Made by a program: the position numbers and the translations under genes. Shown in pieces: positions 28,988 through 40,503 of a stretch of 64,000 bases of DNA; within the stretch, counting starts at the first letter, position 1, and every line of letters starts with the position of its first letter. The notes beneath the pieces were generated by a model. That model saw only the letters and a list, made by a program, of their open reading frames with translations, was not told the DNA's origin and did not search any database. This stretch comes from Luteimonas aquatica (GTDB taxonomy: Bacteria; Pseudomonadota; Gammaproteobacteria; Xanthomonadales; Xanthomonadaceae): positions 1,242,392-1,306,391 of the forward strand of contig NZ_JALBFU010000001.1 of assembly GCF_022662575.1 (NCBI RefSeq), written 5' to 3'.

Positions 28988-29015
28988 GCGGCGGCCGGAG
29001 CGACCCGGCCGCCGC
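28988..29015. terminator. Hairpin between convergent ygiD and secF
   Basis: GCGGCGGCCGG (28988-28998) pairs perfectly with CCGGCCGCCGC (29005-29015), a stable 11-bp stem, in the 45-bp gap of converging genes. There is no U-run on either strand, so it is a likely but not classical terminator. Confidence 0.5.
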
Positions 29016-29024
29016 GCAGGAAGC

Positions 29025-29990
29025 TTACGGGCGGCGCGCGAGCGCTTCCAGGTCCTTGGCCTTCGGCATCAGGTCCTGCTTGGTGACCTTCATGAAGGCC
29101 ATGGTCAGCAGCGGGCAGGCGATGAAGATCGAGGAGATGGTGCCGATCACGATGCCCAGCATCTGCGAGATCGCCATGCCTTCCAGCGAGCCGCCGCCGT
29201 AGATGTACAGCGCCAGCACGGTGAGGAAGGCCACGAACGAGGTGATGATGGTGCGCGAGAGCGTCTGGTTGACCGAGCGGTTGAGCACCTCGACCGGCTC
29301 GGCGCGCAGGTTGCGGAAATTCTCGCGCACGCGGTCGAACACCACGATGGTGTCGTTGATCGAGTAGCCCATCACCGACAGCAGGCCCGCCAGCACGGTG
29401 AGGTCGAACTCGCGTCCGGTGAGCGCGAAGAAGCCGGCCACGATCAGCACGTCGTGCAGCGTGGTCAGGATCGCCGCCACCGCGAACTTCCACTCGAAGC
29501 GGAAGGCGATGTAGATCAGGAAGCCGACGATCACGAAGGCCAGCGCGTAGAAGGCGTTCTTGGCCAGGTCCGCGCCGACCTGCGGGCCGACGAATTCCGA
29601 GCGCGCGATCCTGGCCGGGTTCTCGGCCGTGGACACCACCTTCAGCACCTCGGCCGCGACCGTATTGCTCGCCGCCGAGGTGGTGGCGCCGTCGCGCGCC
29701 TGCAGGCGCACCAGCAGATCGCTGCTGCTGCCGTAGCTTTGCACCTGGGCGCTGGTGTAGCCGGCGCCCTCGATGCGCTCGCGCATCGCGTCCACTTCCA
29801 CGGGCTTGTCGAAATGCAGCTCGACCAGGGTGCCGCCGGTGAAGTCCAGGGCGAAGTTGAAGCCCTTGAAGGCGATCGCCCACACCGCGACCACCGCCAG
29901 CGCCGTGGCGATGCCGATCGACAGCCAGCGCAGCCGCATGAAGTTGACGTTGGTGTCGTTCGGGATGAGATGTAGAGGAAAAATTTTCAT
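29025..29990 (-). CDS. secF: Protein translocase subunit SecF
   Basis: SecF partners SecD in using the proton gradient to pull proteins out of the SecYEG channel. The 321-residue protein has six membrane helices, a periplasmic domain after the first helix ('FNFALDFTGGTLVELHF'), the conserved 'GYSINDTIVVFDRVREN' in helix 4-5 and 'YIYGGGSLEGMAI'. Its ATG follows AAATTTTTCC and lacks an obvious strong Shine-Dalgarno. It is the last gene of queA-tgt-yajC-secD-secF. Confidence 0.97.
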   Translation of the reverse strand: MKIFPLHLIPNDTNVNFMRLRWLSIGIATALAVVAVWAIAFKGFNFALDFTGGTLVELHFDKPVEVDAMRERIEGAGYTSAQVQSYGSSSDLLVRLQARDGATTSAASNTVAAEVLKVVSTAENPARIARSEFVGPQVGADLAKNAFYALAFVIVGFLIYIAFRFEWKFAVAAILTTLHDVLIVAGFFALTGREFDLTVLAGLLSVMGYSINDTIVVFDRVRENFRNLRAEPVEVLNRSVNQTLSRTIITSFVAFLTVLALYIYGGGSLEGMAISQMLGIVIGTISSIFIACPLLTMAFMKVTKQDLMPKAKDLEALARRP

Positions 29991-30010
29991 AGAGCGATTC
30001 GCTTTTTTTG

Positions 30011-30056
30011 GAAAGTCCGCACACGGATGCGCGGGCTCTTGCGAAGGATTCGCATT
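30011..30056 (-). repeat. Leader-like repeat between secD and secF (copy A)
   Basis: The segment is about 80% identical, with one indel, to copy B at 32399-32445. Read on the minus strand both contain TGCGGACTTTC and the CCCGCGC core shortly before the start of a sec gene. Here it covers the last codons and downstream flank of secD and stands 20 bp before secF. The inverted parts can fold, so it may be an mRNA element. Confidence 0.7.
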
Positions 30057-31920
30057 AAATCGCCAAGGTCTTCAGTTTCTTGCGGCGGCCGTAGAGCAAG
30101 GTGGCCAGCGCGCGCGAAACGGTGACGGCGGTGAAGACCGAAGTCAGGATGCCCACGATCATGGTCACGGCGAAGCCCTTCAGCGGGCCGGTGCCGAAGG
30201 CGAACAGGGCGATGCCCGCCAGCAGCGCGGTCATGTTGGAGTCGAAGATGGTGCCGGAGGCCTTGTCGTAGCCGGTCGCGATCGCGGTCTTGGGCGGCAT
30301 GCCCGCACGCAGCTCCTCGCGGATGCGCTCGTTGATCAGCACGTTCGCGTCCACCGACATGCCCACCGACAGGGCCAGGCCGGCGAAGCCGGGCAGCGTC
30401 ATGGTGGCGCCGAACACCGACATCACCGCGATCACCATCAGCAGGTTCAGCAGCAGCGCCAGGCAGGTGATCACGCCGAACATGCGGTAGTAGATCAGGA
30501 AGAACGCCAGCGCGAACAGGAACGAGTACAGCACCGCCTGGGTGCCGCGCTCGACGTTCTCCTTGCCGAGGCTGGGGCCGACCACGCGCTCCTCGACGAA
30601 GTCCATGGGCGCGGCCAGCGAACCGGCGCGCAGCTGCAGGGCGAGGTCCTGGGCGAAGCGCGGGCTCTCCAGGCCGGTGGTCTGGAAGTTCTTGCCGAAC
30701 ACGCCCTGGATGGTGGCGACGTTGATGACCTGCTCGACGGTGCGGGTGCTGCGCACCTCCTTGCCGTCGACGATCTTGGTCTCGGGAATGCGCTCGATGT
30801 ACACCACCGCCATCGGCTTGCCGACGTTCTGGCTGGTGAAGTCGAACATGCGCTGGCCGCCGGGGCCGTTGAGCGTCACCTGCACCGAGGGCGTGCCGCT
30901 CTGCGGATCGATCTGGTACTTGGCGTCGACCAGCTGCTCGCCGGTGGCGATCACGCGCTTGCTCAGCAGCACCGGCATCGGCTTGCCGTCCAGGCCGGTC
31001 TCCTTGCGGTAGTACACGCGCGCGTCCGGCGGCACCTTGCCGGTGGAAACGGCGTCGAAGGCGTTGCCGTCGACCACGGCGCGATACTCGAGGGTGGCGG
31101 TGGCGCCGATGATGCGCTTGGCCTGCGCCGTGTCCTGCACGCCGGGCAGCTGCACCACCACGCGGTCGGTACCCTGGCGCTGGATGATCGGCTCGGCCAC
31201 GCCGATCTCGTTGATGCGGTTGCGCAGCGTGCCGACGTTCTGCTCGATCGCGCTCAGCACGATCTGGTTGAGCTCGGCGTCGGGGACGCGCGCGACCAGC
31301 GCGCCGTCCTCGAGCGTCACCTGCAAGGTGGCCAGGGACTTGCCGATGGCCTCGCGCGCCTTGGCGGGGTCGCCGCCCTGGGTCAGGGCGACGCGGATGC
31401 TGTTGTCGTTGCGGCGCTCCACGGACTCGTAGCCGATGCGGGCATCGCGCAGCGCCACGCGCACGTCCTCGGCATAGGCGTCCAGGCGCTTGTCGAGCGC
31501 GGCCTTCTGGTCGACCTGCAGCAGGAAGTGCACGCCGCCCTGCAGGTCGAGGCCGAGCAGCATCGGCCGTGCGAACAGCTTGTCCAGCCAAGACGGCACG
31601 GTCGAGGCGAGATTGAGCGCGACCACGTAGTTCTCGCCCAGCGCCGGACGCAGCGCGTCGGCCGCCTTGGTCTGCGCGTCGAGCGCCGGCAGGCGCACCA
31701 GCAGGTTGCTGTCCTCGATCGCGACCGACTTCGGCGCGATGCCGGCGGTCTTGAGCGTGTTCTCCACCTTCAGGCGCAGCGCGTCGTCGACGGTGGCGCC
31801 GCGGCTCGCGGTGACCTGCACCGAGGGATCCTGCGGGTAGATGTTGGGCAGCGCGTACAGCGCGCTGATCAGCACCACCGCCAGGATGAGAATGTACTTC
31901 CAGCGTGGAAACTCGAGCAT
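30055..31920 (-). CDS. secD: Protein translocase subunit SecD
   Basis: The 621-residue protein has the SecD layout: one N-terminal transmembrane helix (WKYILILAVVLISALYAL), a large periplasmic domain with 'GLDLQGGVHFLLQVD' and 'PGVQDTAQAKRIIGATATLEYR', then five helices with 'SVDANVLINERIREEL' and 'LTSVFTAVTVSRALATL'. It forms the SecDF-YajC complex. Gene order and spacing (103 bp to yajC, 64 bp to secF) are those of other gammaproteobacteria. Confidence 0.97.
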   Translation of the reverse strand: MLEFPRWKYILILAVVLISALYALPNIYPQDPSVQVTASRGATVDDALRLKVENTLKTAGIAPKSVAIEDSNLLVRLPALDAQTKAADALRPALGENYVVALNLASTVPSWLDKLFARPMLLGLDLQGGVHFLLQVDQKAALDKRLDAYAEDVRVALRDARIGYESVERRNDNSIRVALTQGGDPAKAREAIGKSLATLQVTLEDGALVARVPDAELNQIVLSAIEQNVGTLRNRINEIGVAEPIIQRQGTDRVVVQLPGVQDTAQAKRIIGATATLEYRAVVDGNAFDAVSTGKVPPDARVYYRKETGLDGKPMPVLLSKRVIATGEQLVDAKYQIDPQSGTPSVQVTLNGPGGQRMFDFTSQNVGKPMAVVYIERIPETKIVDGKEVRSTRTVEQVINVATIQGVFGKNFQTTGLESPRFAQDLALQLRAGSLAAPMDFVEERVVGPSLGKENVERGTQAVLYSFLFALAFFLIYYRMFGVITCLALLLNLLMVIAVMSVFGATMTLPGFAGLALSVGMSVDANVLINERIREELRAGMPPKTAIATGYDKASGTIFDSNMTALLAGIALFAFGTGPLKGFAVTMIVGILTSVFTAVTVSRALATLLYGRRKKLKTLAI

Positions 31921-32023
31921 CGGGATACTTCCATGGCGCCGTTCCGTGACGGATCGGGCGGCCTGCGCATCGTTGGGATTCGGAACCGGACGCGGCCTGC
32001 CGCGCCCGGGAGGAACGGCGGGA

Positions 32024-32374
32024 TCAGGCGGACTTCAGCGTGCCCTTGGGCAGCACGTTGCCGACGGCGCCCTTCTGCACGCGCACGCGCACGTTGTCGG
32101 CGATCTCGACGGAGATGAAGCTGTCGCCGATCTCGCGCACCACGCCGGCGATGCCGCCGCTGGTGATGACCTCGTCGCCCGGGGCGAGCTTGTCGAGCAT
32201 CGCGCGATGCTCCTTCTGCCGCTTCATCTGCGGGCGGATCATGATGAAGTACATCACCGCGAGCAGCACCAGCGGCAGGATGAAAACACTGAGACCGCCG
32301 CCGGCGGGCGCCGGCGCGGCGGCCTGCGCATGGGCGGGGGAAATCACGAGGTCTAGCAGGTCGAGCGGGCTCAT
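32024..32374 (-). CDS. yajC: Preprotein translocase subunit YajC
   Basis: The 116-residue protein has one transmembrane helix (LSVFILPLVLLAVMYFIMI) followed by 'RPQMKRQKEHRAMLDKLAPGDEVITSGGIAG', the family signature. YajC binds SecDF at the inner membrane. I chose the ATG at 32372-32374 (MSPLDLLD). The leader upstream holds the repeat copy B (32399-32450). Confidence 0.95.
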   Translation of the reverse strand: MSPLDLLDLVISPAHAQAAAPAPAGGGLSVFILPLVLLAVMYFIMIRPQMKRQKEHRAMLDKLAPGDEVITSGGIAGVVREIGDSFISVEIADNVRVRVQKGAVGNVLPKGTLKSA

Positions 32375-32398
32375 TACTGGGTTCCACTGGCTGAATTT

Positions 32399-32450
32399 GA
32401 AAGTCCGCACCGGGACGCGCGGGCCTTTGCGGAGGGACCCGCAAACTTTG
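32399..32450 (-). repeat. Leader-like repeat in front of yajC (copy B)
   Basis: On the minus strand this reads CCCAAAGTTTGCGGGTCC... and ends in GTGCGGACTTTC, 25 bp before the yajC start. It matches copy A (30011-30056) over about 45 bp, and its first 13 bases equal one arm of the perfect hairpin at 1158-1184. GCGGG/CCCGC and GTCC/GGAC arms allow two small stems. No gene lies in the surrounding 238 bp between yajC and tgt. Confidence 0.7.
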
Positions 32451-32612
32451 GGAGTATGCCATGCCGCCCGGGGCTTGGCTTCACACGGCCGCGCCCGGAA
32501 ACGCCTCCGGCGGCCGCGACGCCCTCCCCGGCGGACCGCCCCGCCCCGGGTCGCCGGTCCGGCCATCCCGCGGCCGGGCGTTGGGGGCCGCGGCGATGCC
32601 GACGGGCGTCGG

Positions 32613-34872
<2,260 letters not shown>

Positions 34873-34948
34873 GTCCGCTTTCTTCGGCAGGGCCAGGCTC
34901 GGTCAATCCGCTATTTTAGCCGCTCGCGCGCGGCGGCCGGCGCACCGG

Positions 34949-35380
34949 TCAGCGCTCGAACTTGGTGGACAGGATCAGCGCCGAGGTGGTCCGCTCCACG
35001 CCGTCGATGACGCCGATCCGGTCGGTGAGCACGTCCATCTCGCCCAGCGTGGACACCACCCCCAGGGCGATCAGGTCGTAGGCGCCGGTCACCGAGTGCA
35101 GCAGCCGCAGTTCCGGCATGGCCTTGAGCGCCTTGGTGACCGCGACCATCTGCTTGGGCTGCACCGCGATCATGATGTGCGCGCGGACCAGGTTGCGCTC
35201 GAGGTCGCCGGGCACGCGCACGGTGTAGCCGGCGATCACGCCCTGGCGCTCCAGCCGCTCGATCCGGCTCTGCACGGTGGTCCGCGACAACCCGAGGCGG
35301 CGGGCGATCTCGGCGGTCGGTGCGCGCGCGTTCTCGCGCAGCAGGGACAGGAGCTGCTGGTCGGAGGGCGTGATCTTCAT
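34949..35380 (-). CDS. Lrp/AsnC-family transcriptional regulator
   Basis: The 143-residue protein has the Lrp helix-turn-helix ('LRENARAPTAEIARRLGLSRTTVQSRIERLERQGV', about residues 14-48) and a RAM ligand-binding domain with 'AVQPKQM' and 'VTGAYDLIALGVVSTL'. I chose ATG 35380 (MKITPSD); a GTG at 35392 would add four residues. It is divergent from a class III aminotransferase across 130 bp that contain a perfect 19-bp palindrome, so it most likely regulates that gene and senses an amino acid. Confidence 0.9.
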   Translation of the reverse strand: MKITPSDQQLLSLLRENARAPTAEIARRLGLSRTTVQSRIERLERQGVIAGYTVRVPGDLERNLVRAHIMIAVQPKQMVAVTKALKAMPELRLLHSVTGAYDLIALGVVSTLGEMDVLTDRIGVIDGVERTTSALILSTKFER

Positions 35381-35394
35381 CCGGCAAGGCACTT

Positions 35395-35413
35395 TTTCGG
35401 CGATTCGCCGAAA
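35395..35413. promoter_or_regulatory. Candidate Lrp operator between the divergent pair
   Basis: TTTCGGCGA-T-TCGCCGAAA is a perfect 19-bp palindrome, 15 bp before the lrp-like start and 97 bp before the aminotransferase start. Its length and position suit an Lrp-type autoregulatory site. Confidence 0.65.
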
Positions 35414-35510
35414 TATAGCGGCATTTCTTTCAGATTGCCTCTATTAAACGACGAACCAACCCGGATAATAGCGGGTTACCCTGAAAATTCTTGCCAAACG
35501 GGAGGCCGCC

Positions 35511-37028
35511 ATGACGACCCTGATCGACGCCCTCGCCCCGCTCCGCGCCCACCCGGGCCGCCGTCGCACCCCGGGCCTGGACGACGCCACCATCCTCCGG
35601 TTCGCCGCCACGCACCCCGACCTGGGGGCCGCCATCGAGGCCGCGGCCGCCGAATACGCCCGGCTGAAGGACGCCTTCGCCGACCTGCTCGACCTCGACG
35701 AGGACGCGCAGGCGCAGGCCGTGCAGGCCGGCTTCGTCAACTTCTATCCGCAGGACGGCGTGAACCCCTACGTGGCGCTGGCCGCGCGCGGCTGCTGGAT
35801 CGTCACGCTCAAGGGCGCGGTGGTCTACGACACCGGCGGCTACGGCATGCTCGGCTTCGGCCACACGCCCCAGCCGGTGCTCGAGGCCATGGCGCGCCCG
35901 CAGGCGATGGCCAACGTGATGACCCCCAACCTCGCCCAGCTGCGCTTCGAGCGCGCGCTGCGCAAGGAGATCGGGCACACGCGCGCCGACGGCTGTCCCT
36001 ATGCCGCTTTCATGTGCCTGAACTCCGGTTCCGAATCGGTGACCCTGGCCGCGCGCATCGCCGACACCAACACCAAGACCATGACCGACCCGGGCGCCAA
36101 GCATGCCGGCCGCCAGATCAAGCGCCTGGTGGTGAAGGGCAGCTTCCACGGCCGCACCGACCGTCCGGCGCTGTATTCCGATTCCAGCCGCAAGAGCTAC
36201 ATGCAGTTCCTGGCCAGCTATCGCGGCGAGGAGTCGGTGATCGCCATCCCGCCCTACGACATCGATGCGCTCAAGCTGGTGTTCGCCGACGCCGAGCGCA
36301 ACGGCTGGTTCATCGAGGCGATGTTCCTGGAGCCGGTGATGGGCGAAGGCGACCCCGGCCGCAGCGTGCCGCCGGCCTTCTACGCCGCCGCGCGCGAGCT
36401 CACCAGGGCGCACGGCGCGCTGCTGCTGGTCGACTCGATCCAGGCCGGCCTGCGCGCGCACGGCGTGCTGTCGATCGTCGACTACCCCGGCTTCGAGCAG
36501 CTCGAGGCGCCGGACATGGAGACCTATTCCAAGGCGCTCAATGCCGGCCAGTACCCGCTGTCGGTGCTCGCCGTGGGCGAGCGCGCCGCCGGCATCTACA
36601 GGCGCGGCACCTACGGCAACACCATGACCAGCAACCCGCGCGCGCTCGAGGTGGCCTGCGCCGTGCTGGAGATGCTCACGCCGGAACTGCGCCGCAACGT
36701 GCGCGAACGCGGCCAGGAAGCGGTGGAGAAGCTGGAGAAGCTCAAGGCCGAGCTCGGCGGCCTGATCACCAAGGTCCAGGGCACCGGCCTGCTGTTCTCC
36801 TGCGAGCTCGACCCGCGCTTCAAGGGCTACGGCACCGGCTCCAGCGAGGAATGGCTGCGCGAGCACGGCATGGGCGTGATCCACGGCGGCGAGAACTCGC
36901 TGCGCTTCACGCCGGTGTTCGGCGTGAGCAGCGAGGAAATCGACCTGATCGTGTCGCTGGTCAAGCGCGCGCTGCTGGAAGGCCCGCAACAGCGGCATGC
37001 CGACGAGAGCCGGGCCGCCGCGGCGTAG
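35511..37028 (+). CDS. PLP-dependent class III aminotransferase
   Basis: The 505-residue protein has class III (aspartate aminotransferase-family) motifs: 'CLNSGSESVTLAARI', 'KGSFHGRTDRP', 'LEPVMGEGDPG', 'LLVDSIQAGLRAHG' and the likely Schiff-base Lys in 'YSKALNAGQY'. GGGAGG lies seven bases before the ATG. The divergent Lrp regulator hints at an amino acid or diamine substrate, but omega-aminotransferases of this type cannot be assigned by sequence alone. The N-terminal 80 residues before the domain are longer than in ArgD or GabT. Confidence 0.85.
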   Translation: MTTLIDALAPLRAHPGRRRTPGLDDATILRFAATHPDLGAAIEAAAAEYARLKDAFADLLDLDEDAQAQAVQAGFVNFYPQDGVNPYVALAARGCWIVTLKGAVVYDTGGYGMLGFGHTPQPVLEAMARPQAMANVMTPNLAQLRFERALRKEIGHTRADGCPYAAFMCLNSGSESVTLAARIADTNTKTMTDPGAKHAGRQIKRLVVKGSFHGRTDRPALYSDSSRKSYMQFLASYRGEESVIAIPPYDIDALKLVFADAERNGWFIEAMFLEPVMGEGDPGRSVPPAFYAAARELTRAHGALLLVDSIQAGLRAHGVLSIVDYPGFEQLEAPDMETYSKALNAGQYPLSVLAVGERAAGIYRRGTYGNTMTSNPRALEVACAVLEMLTPELRRNVRERGQEAVEKLEKLKAELGGLITKVQGTGLLFSCELDPRFKGYGTGSSEEWLREHGMGVIHGGENSLRFTPVFGVSSEEIDLIVSLVKRALLEGPQQRHADESRAAAA

Positions 37029-37145
37029 CGGCACCGCCGCGCCGCGGATGCCGCGGCGCGGCCGATAGCGGATACTTCCCGAACGCGGGCGGCACGGGCC
37101 GCGCGCGTTCCCGCCGTGCACGCCTGCCCCACCGCCGAGCCCGCC

Positions 37146-37778
37146 ATGAAGACCGTCGAAGTCCGCCACCCCCTCGTGCAGCACAAGCTCGGCCTGATGC
37201 GCCGCGCCGACAACAGCACCAAGACCTTTCGCGAACTCTCCGCCGAGGTGGCGACCCTGCTCACCTACGAGGCGACGGCCGACCTGGAGACCGAGGACGC
37301 GCAGATCGACGGCTGGGCCGGGCCGGTGCAGGTGCGCCGGATCAAGGGCCGCAAGATCACCCTGGTGCCGATCCTGCGCGCGGGCATCGGCATGCTGCCC
37401 GGCGTGCTTGAGCTGATCCCGGCCGCCAAGGTGAGCGTGGTCGGCATCAAGCGCGACGAGGCCTCGCTGGCGGCGATGCCCTACTACGAGAACCTGGTCG
37501 GCGACATGCAGGACCGCATCGCCCTGATCCTCGACCCCATGCTCGCCACCGGCGGCACGCTGATCGCCACCGTCGACATGCTCAAGGCCGCGGGCGCCGC
37601 GCGCATCAAGGGCCTGTTCCTGGTGGCGGCGCCGGAAGGCCTGCAGGCGCTGGAAGCCGCGCATCCGGACGTGGAGGTGTACGTCGCCTCCATCGACGAG
37701 CGGCTCAACGAAAAGGGCTACATCCTGCCGGGCCTGGGCGATGCCGGCGACAAGATCTTCGGCACGCGCGTCGAATAG
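37146..37778 (+). CDS. upp: Uracil phosphoribosyltransferase
   Basis: Upp makes UMP from uracil and PRPP, the pyrimidine salvage step. The 210-residue protein has the PRPP-binding '[12 protein letters not shown]' (about 128-139), 'RAGIGMLPG' and the C-terminal uracil site '[13 protein letters not shown]'. Length is the family norm. It converges on the next gene with 39 bp between. Confidence 0.97.
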   Translation: MKTVEVRHPLVQHKLGLMRRADNSTKTFRELSAEVATLLTYEATADLETEDAQIDGWAGPVQVRRIKGRKITLVPILRAGIGMLPGVLELIPAAKVSVVGIKRDEASLAAMPYYENLVGDMQDRIALILDPMLATGGTLIATVDMLKAAGAARIKGLFLVAAPEGLQALEAAHPDVEVYVASIDERLNEKGYILPGLGDAGDKIFGTRVE

Positions 37779-37817
37779 CAGGCCCGCCCGAAGCCGCCCG
37801 GCCTCGCGCCGGCGCCT

Positions 37818-38869
37818 CTAGCCGCGCAACGCCAGCCACAGGCCCGCACAGGCCATCGCAGCCAACGCCAGCCAGGTGAGCCCGATACCGCAGAAGCGCC
37901 CGAAGGTCTTGCCGGCGCTGCGCCCCAGGCCGATGGCGTGCAGGAGACGGCCCAGCAGCAGCGTGGCGCCGAATGCCCACAGCCATGGCGCCGGCAGGCC
38001 GGACACTTCCAGGAGCAGCAGCAACAACAATGCCGTCGGCACGTACTCGGCGAAGTTGGCATGCACGCGAATGCGCCGCGCCAGCCGCGCGTCGCCGCCG
38101 TCGCCGATGCCGATCCGGTTGCGCAAGCGATAGGCGGACACCGACCCGGCCAGGGCGACCAGCAGCAGGGCGTGCAGCGCCGCGAACAGCAGCGTGATCC
38201 TCGGGATCCGCCCGCCCGCATGCCCGCCCGTCTCCGAATCGGTGCCTGCCGCCGTCCCGTCGGCAACCGGGGGCGGCGCGACCAGCTCCCATCGGCCTTG
38301 CGTGTCCATCGCAAGCCTGCCCTGCAACGACGGCAGCGCCAGCTCGCGCCAGGTGACGCGCAGGTCGCCGACCTGCGGCGCCAGCGGATTCTCGGCGCTG
38401 CCCAGCCCCTCGCCCTCCGGCTGGAAGGTCGCCGCCATGTTGCCGGGCAGCATGGAGAAATTCGGCCGGAAGGCGCGCCATTCGCCCAGACGGAGCAGCA
38501 GGGCCTCGTCCAGCGGCTCGCCTTCCAGGGTGGTCCGCGCCAGCCATTCGCGGCTGCGCAGCGGCATCGTCTTCGGATTGTCGTGGCCGGGCGCGAAGGC
38601 GGCGGAATCCACCGGCGTCTCGCGCCAGGCCTTGCGGTACTGCCCGTCCTGCAGCGTCCACTGGTACATCCGTACCTGGCGCTGCAGGCCGGCCTGGCGC
38701 GTGCTCACGCCGAAGTCGGCATCGCGCGGCGCCTTGGCGATCTGCGGCGAGGCTTGCTCTTGCGAAGTCTGCGCCGGCGCGGCGCCGGCCACGCACAACG
38801 CGAGCAGCGCCAGGCTGCGCATCCAGAACAGGCTTGCGATTCCCCGGCGTCCCGCCGTCGCCCGCGTCA

Positions 38870-38870
<1 letters not shown>
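37818..38870 (-). CDS. TMEM43-like / MAPEG fusion membrane protein
   Basis: The 350-residue protein has a signal or membrane segment (about 10-34), then a TMEM43-type soluble domain ('RMYQWTLQDGQYRKAWRETPVDSAAFAPGHDNP', 'MPLRSREW', 'GEWRAFRP') to about 200, and a C-terminal MAPEG domain of about 130 residues with 'RIRVHANFAEYVPTALLL' and 'GRLLHAIG'. MAPEG proteins are glutathione or eicosanoid-related membrane enzymes in eukaryotes; bacterial ones are unassigned. Normally these are separate proteins; TMEM43 has its own C-terminal helices. The ATG overlaps the stop of the upstream MBL-fold gene (TGATG). Confidence 0.72.
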
Positions 38871-39772
<902 letters not shown>

Positions 39773-39859
39773 GTCGACAAGGATAAGCCCGGCGGCGTTA
39801 GCGCCGCGAGAGCGGAGCGCCCGGCGGCGCCGGAACGGTGCGTCGCGCCGCCGCCGGCG

Positions 39860-40435
39860 CTACTGCGCGGCCGTGGCGGTGGCGAAATGGAAGACGAAGC
39901 TGCCGGCGCGGCCGTTCTCGGCCTGCACCTTCACCGGCGCCAGCGCGCCGTCGCCGGCCAGCATCGCGCTGCCGCTGGCGAGCACCGTCCTGCCGATCAC
40001 GCCGGGCGAGCGGCCCGTCACCTTGATCAGCATCTCCTGCCCCGGCACCAGCACCACGCGCGCCAGCGACGGATCGCTGCCGCGCGGCGTCACCTCGCGC
40101 TCGTTGTCGTTGTAGTCGCGCGGCGCCAGTTCGAACAGCGGCTGCCCGCCCGCCTCCACCGCGAACGACCAGGTGGTACTGCCGTTGCTGCCGTCGTCGA
40201 CCACCTCGATCTTCTGCAGCGTCAGCGTCACCGCGATCTTCTGCGGCGCGGCGGCCACCGGCTCGGGCTTGGCCGGCGCGGCCGCGGGCGGCGTCGAGGC
40301 GGGCGCCGACTTCTCCGCCCACATGTCGCTGACGTTCTTGACCAGGGTGGTCAGCGCGACGAGGAAGGCGACGCCGGCGGCGGCCAGGGCCGGCACGCGG
40401 GCGTACCAGGGCTTGCCGGAAGGGTCGCCCGTCAT
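39860..40435 (-). CDS. Single-pass membrane protein of unknown function
   Basis: The 191-residue protein has a short cytoplasmic start, one helix (about residues 15-32, ALAAAGVAFLVALTTLV), a Pro/Ala linker and a beta-rich C-terminal domain with 'TLTLQKIEVVDDGSNGST' and 'FVFHFATA'. I recognise no family. I chose the ATG at 40433-40435; it overlaps the stop of a 15-codon mini-ORF (ATGA), which may couple its translation. Confidence 0.6.
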   Translation of the reverse strand: MTGDPSGKPWYARVPALAAAGVAFLVALTTLVKNVSDMWAEKSAPASTPPAAAPAKPEPVAAAPQKIAVTLTLQKIEVVDDGSNGSTTWSFAVEAGGQPLFELAPRDYNDNEREVTPRGSDPSLARVVLVPGQEMLIKVTGRSPGVIGRTVLASGSAMLAGDGALAPVKVQAENGRAGSFVFHFATATAAQ

Positions 40436-40479
40436 CGAGCGGCACCGGCCAGGAAGATCAGGATTTCGACGTAGAACAT
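40432..40479 (-). CDS. 15-codon mini-ORF coupled to the membrane protein gene
   Basis: ATG at 40477-40479 is preceded by GGGGGGAG and opens MFYVEILIFLAGAAR, ending in a TGA that overlaps the ATG of the following gene. The strong Shine-Dalgarno and the ATGA overlap suggest a leader peptide or micro-membrane protein that loads ribosomes onto the next gene, which has no good Shine-Dalgarno of its own. Chance is possible at this length. Confidence 0.35.
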   Translation of the reverse strand: MFYVEILIFLAGAAR

Positions 40480-40503
40480 GCTCCCCCCATGAGCGGCATT
40501 CCG

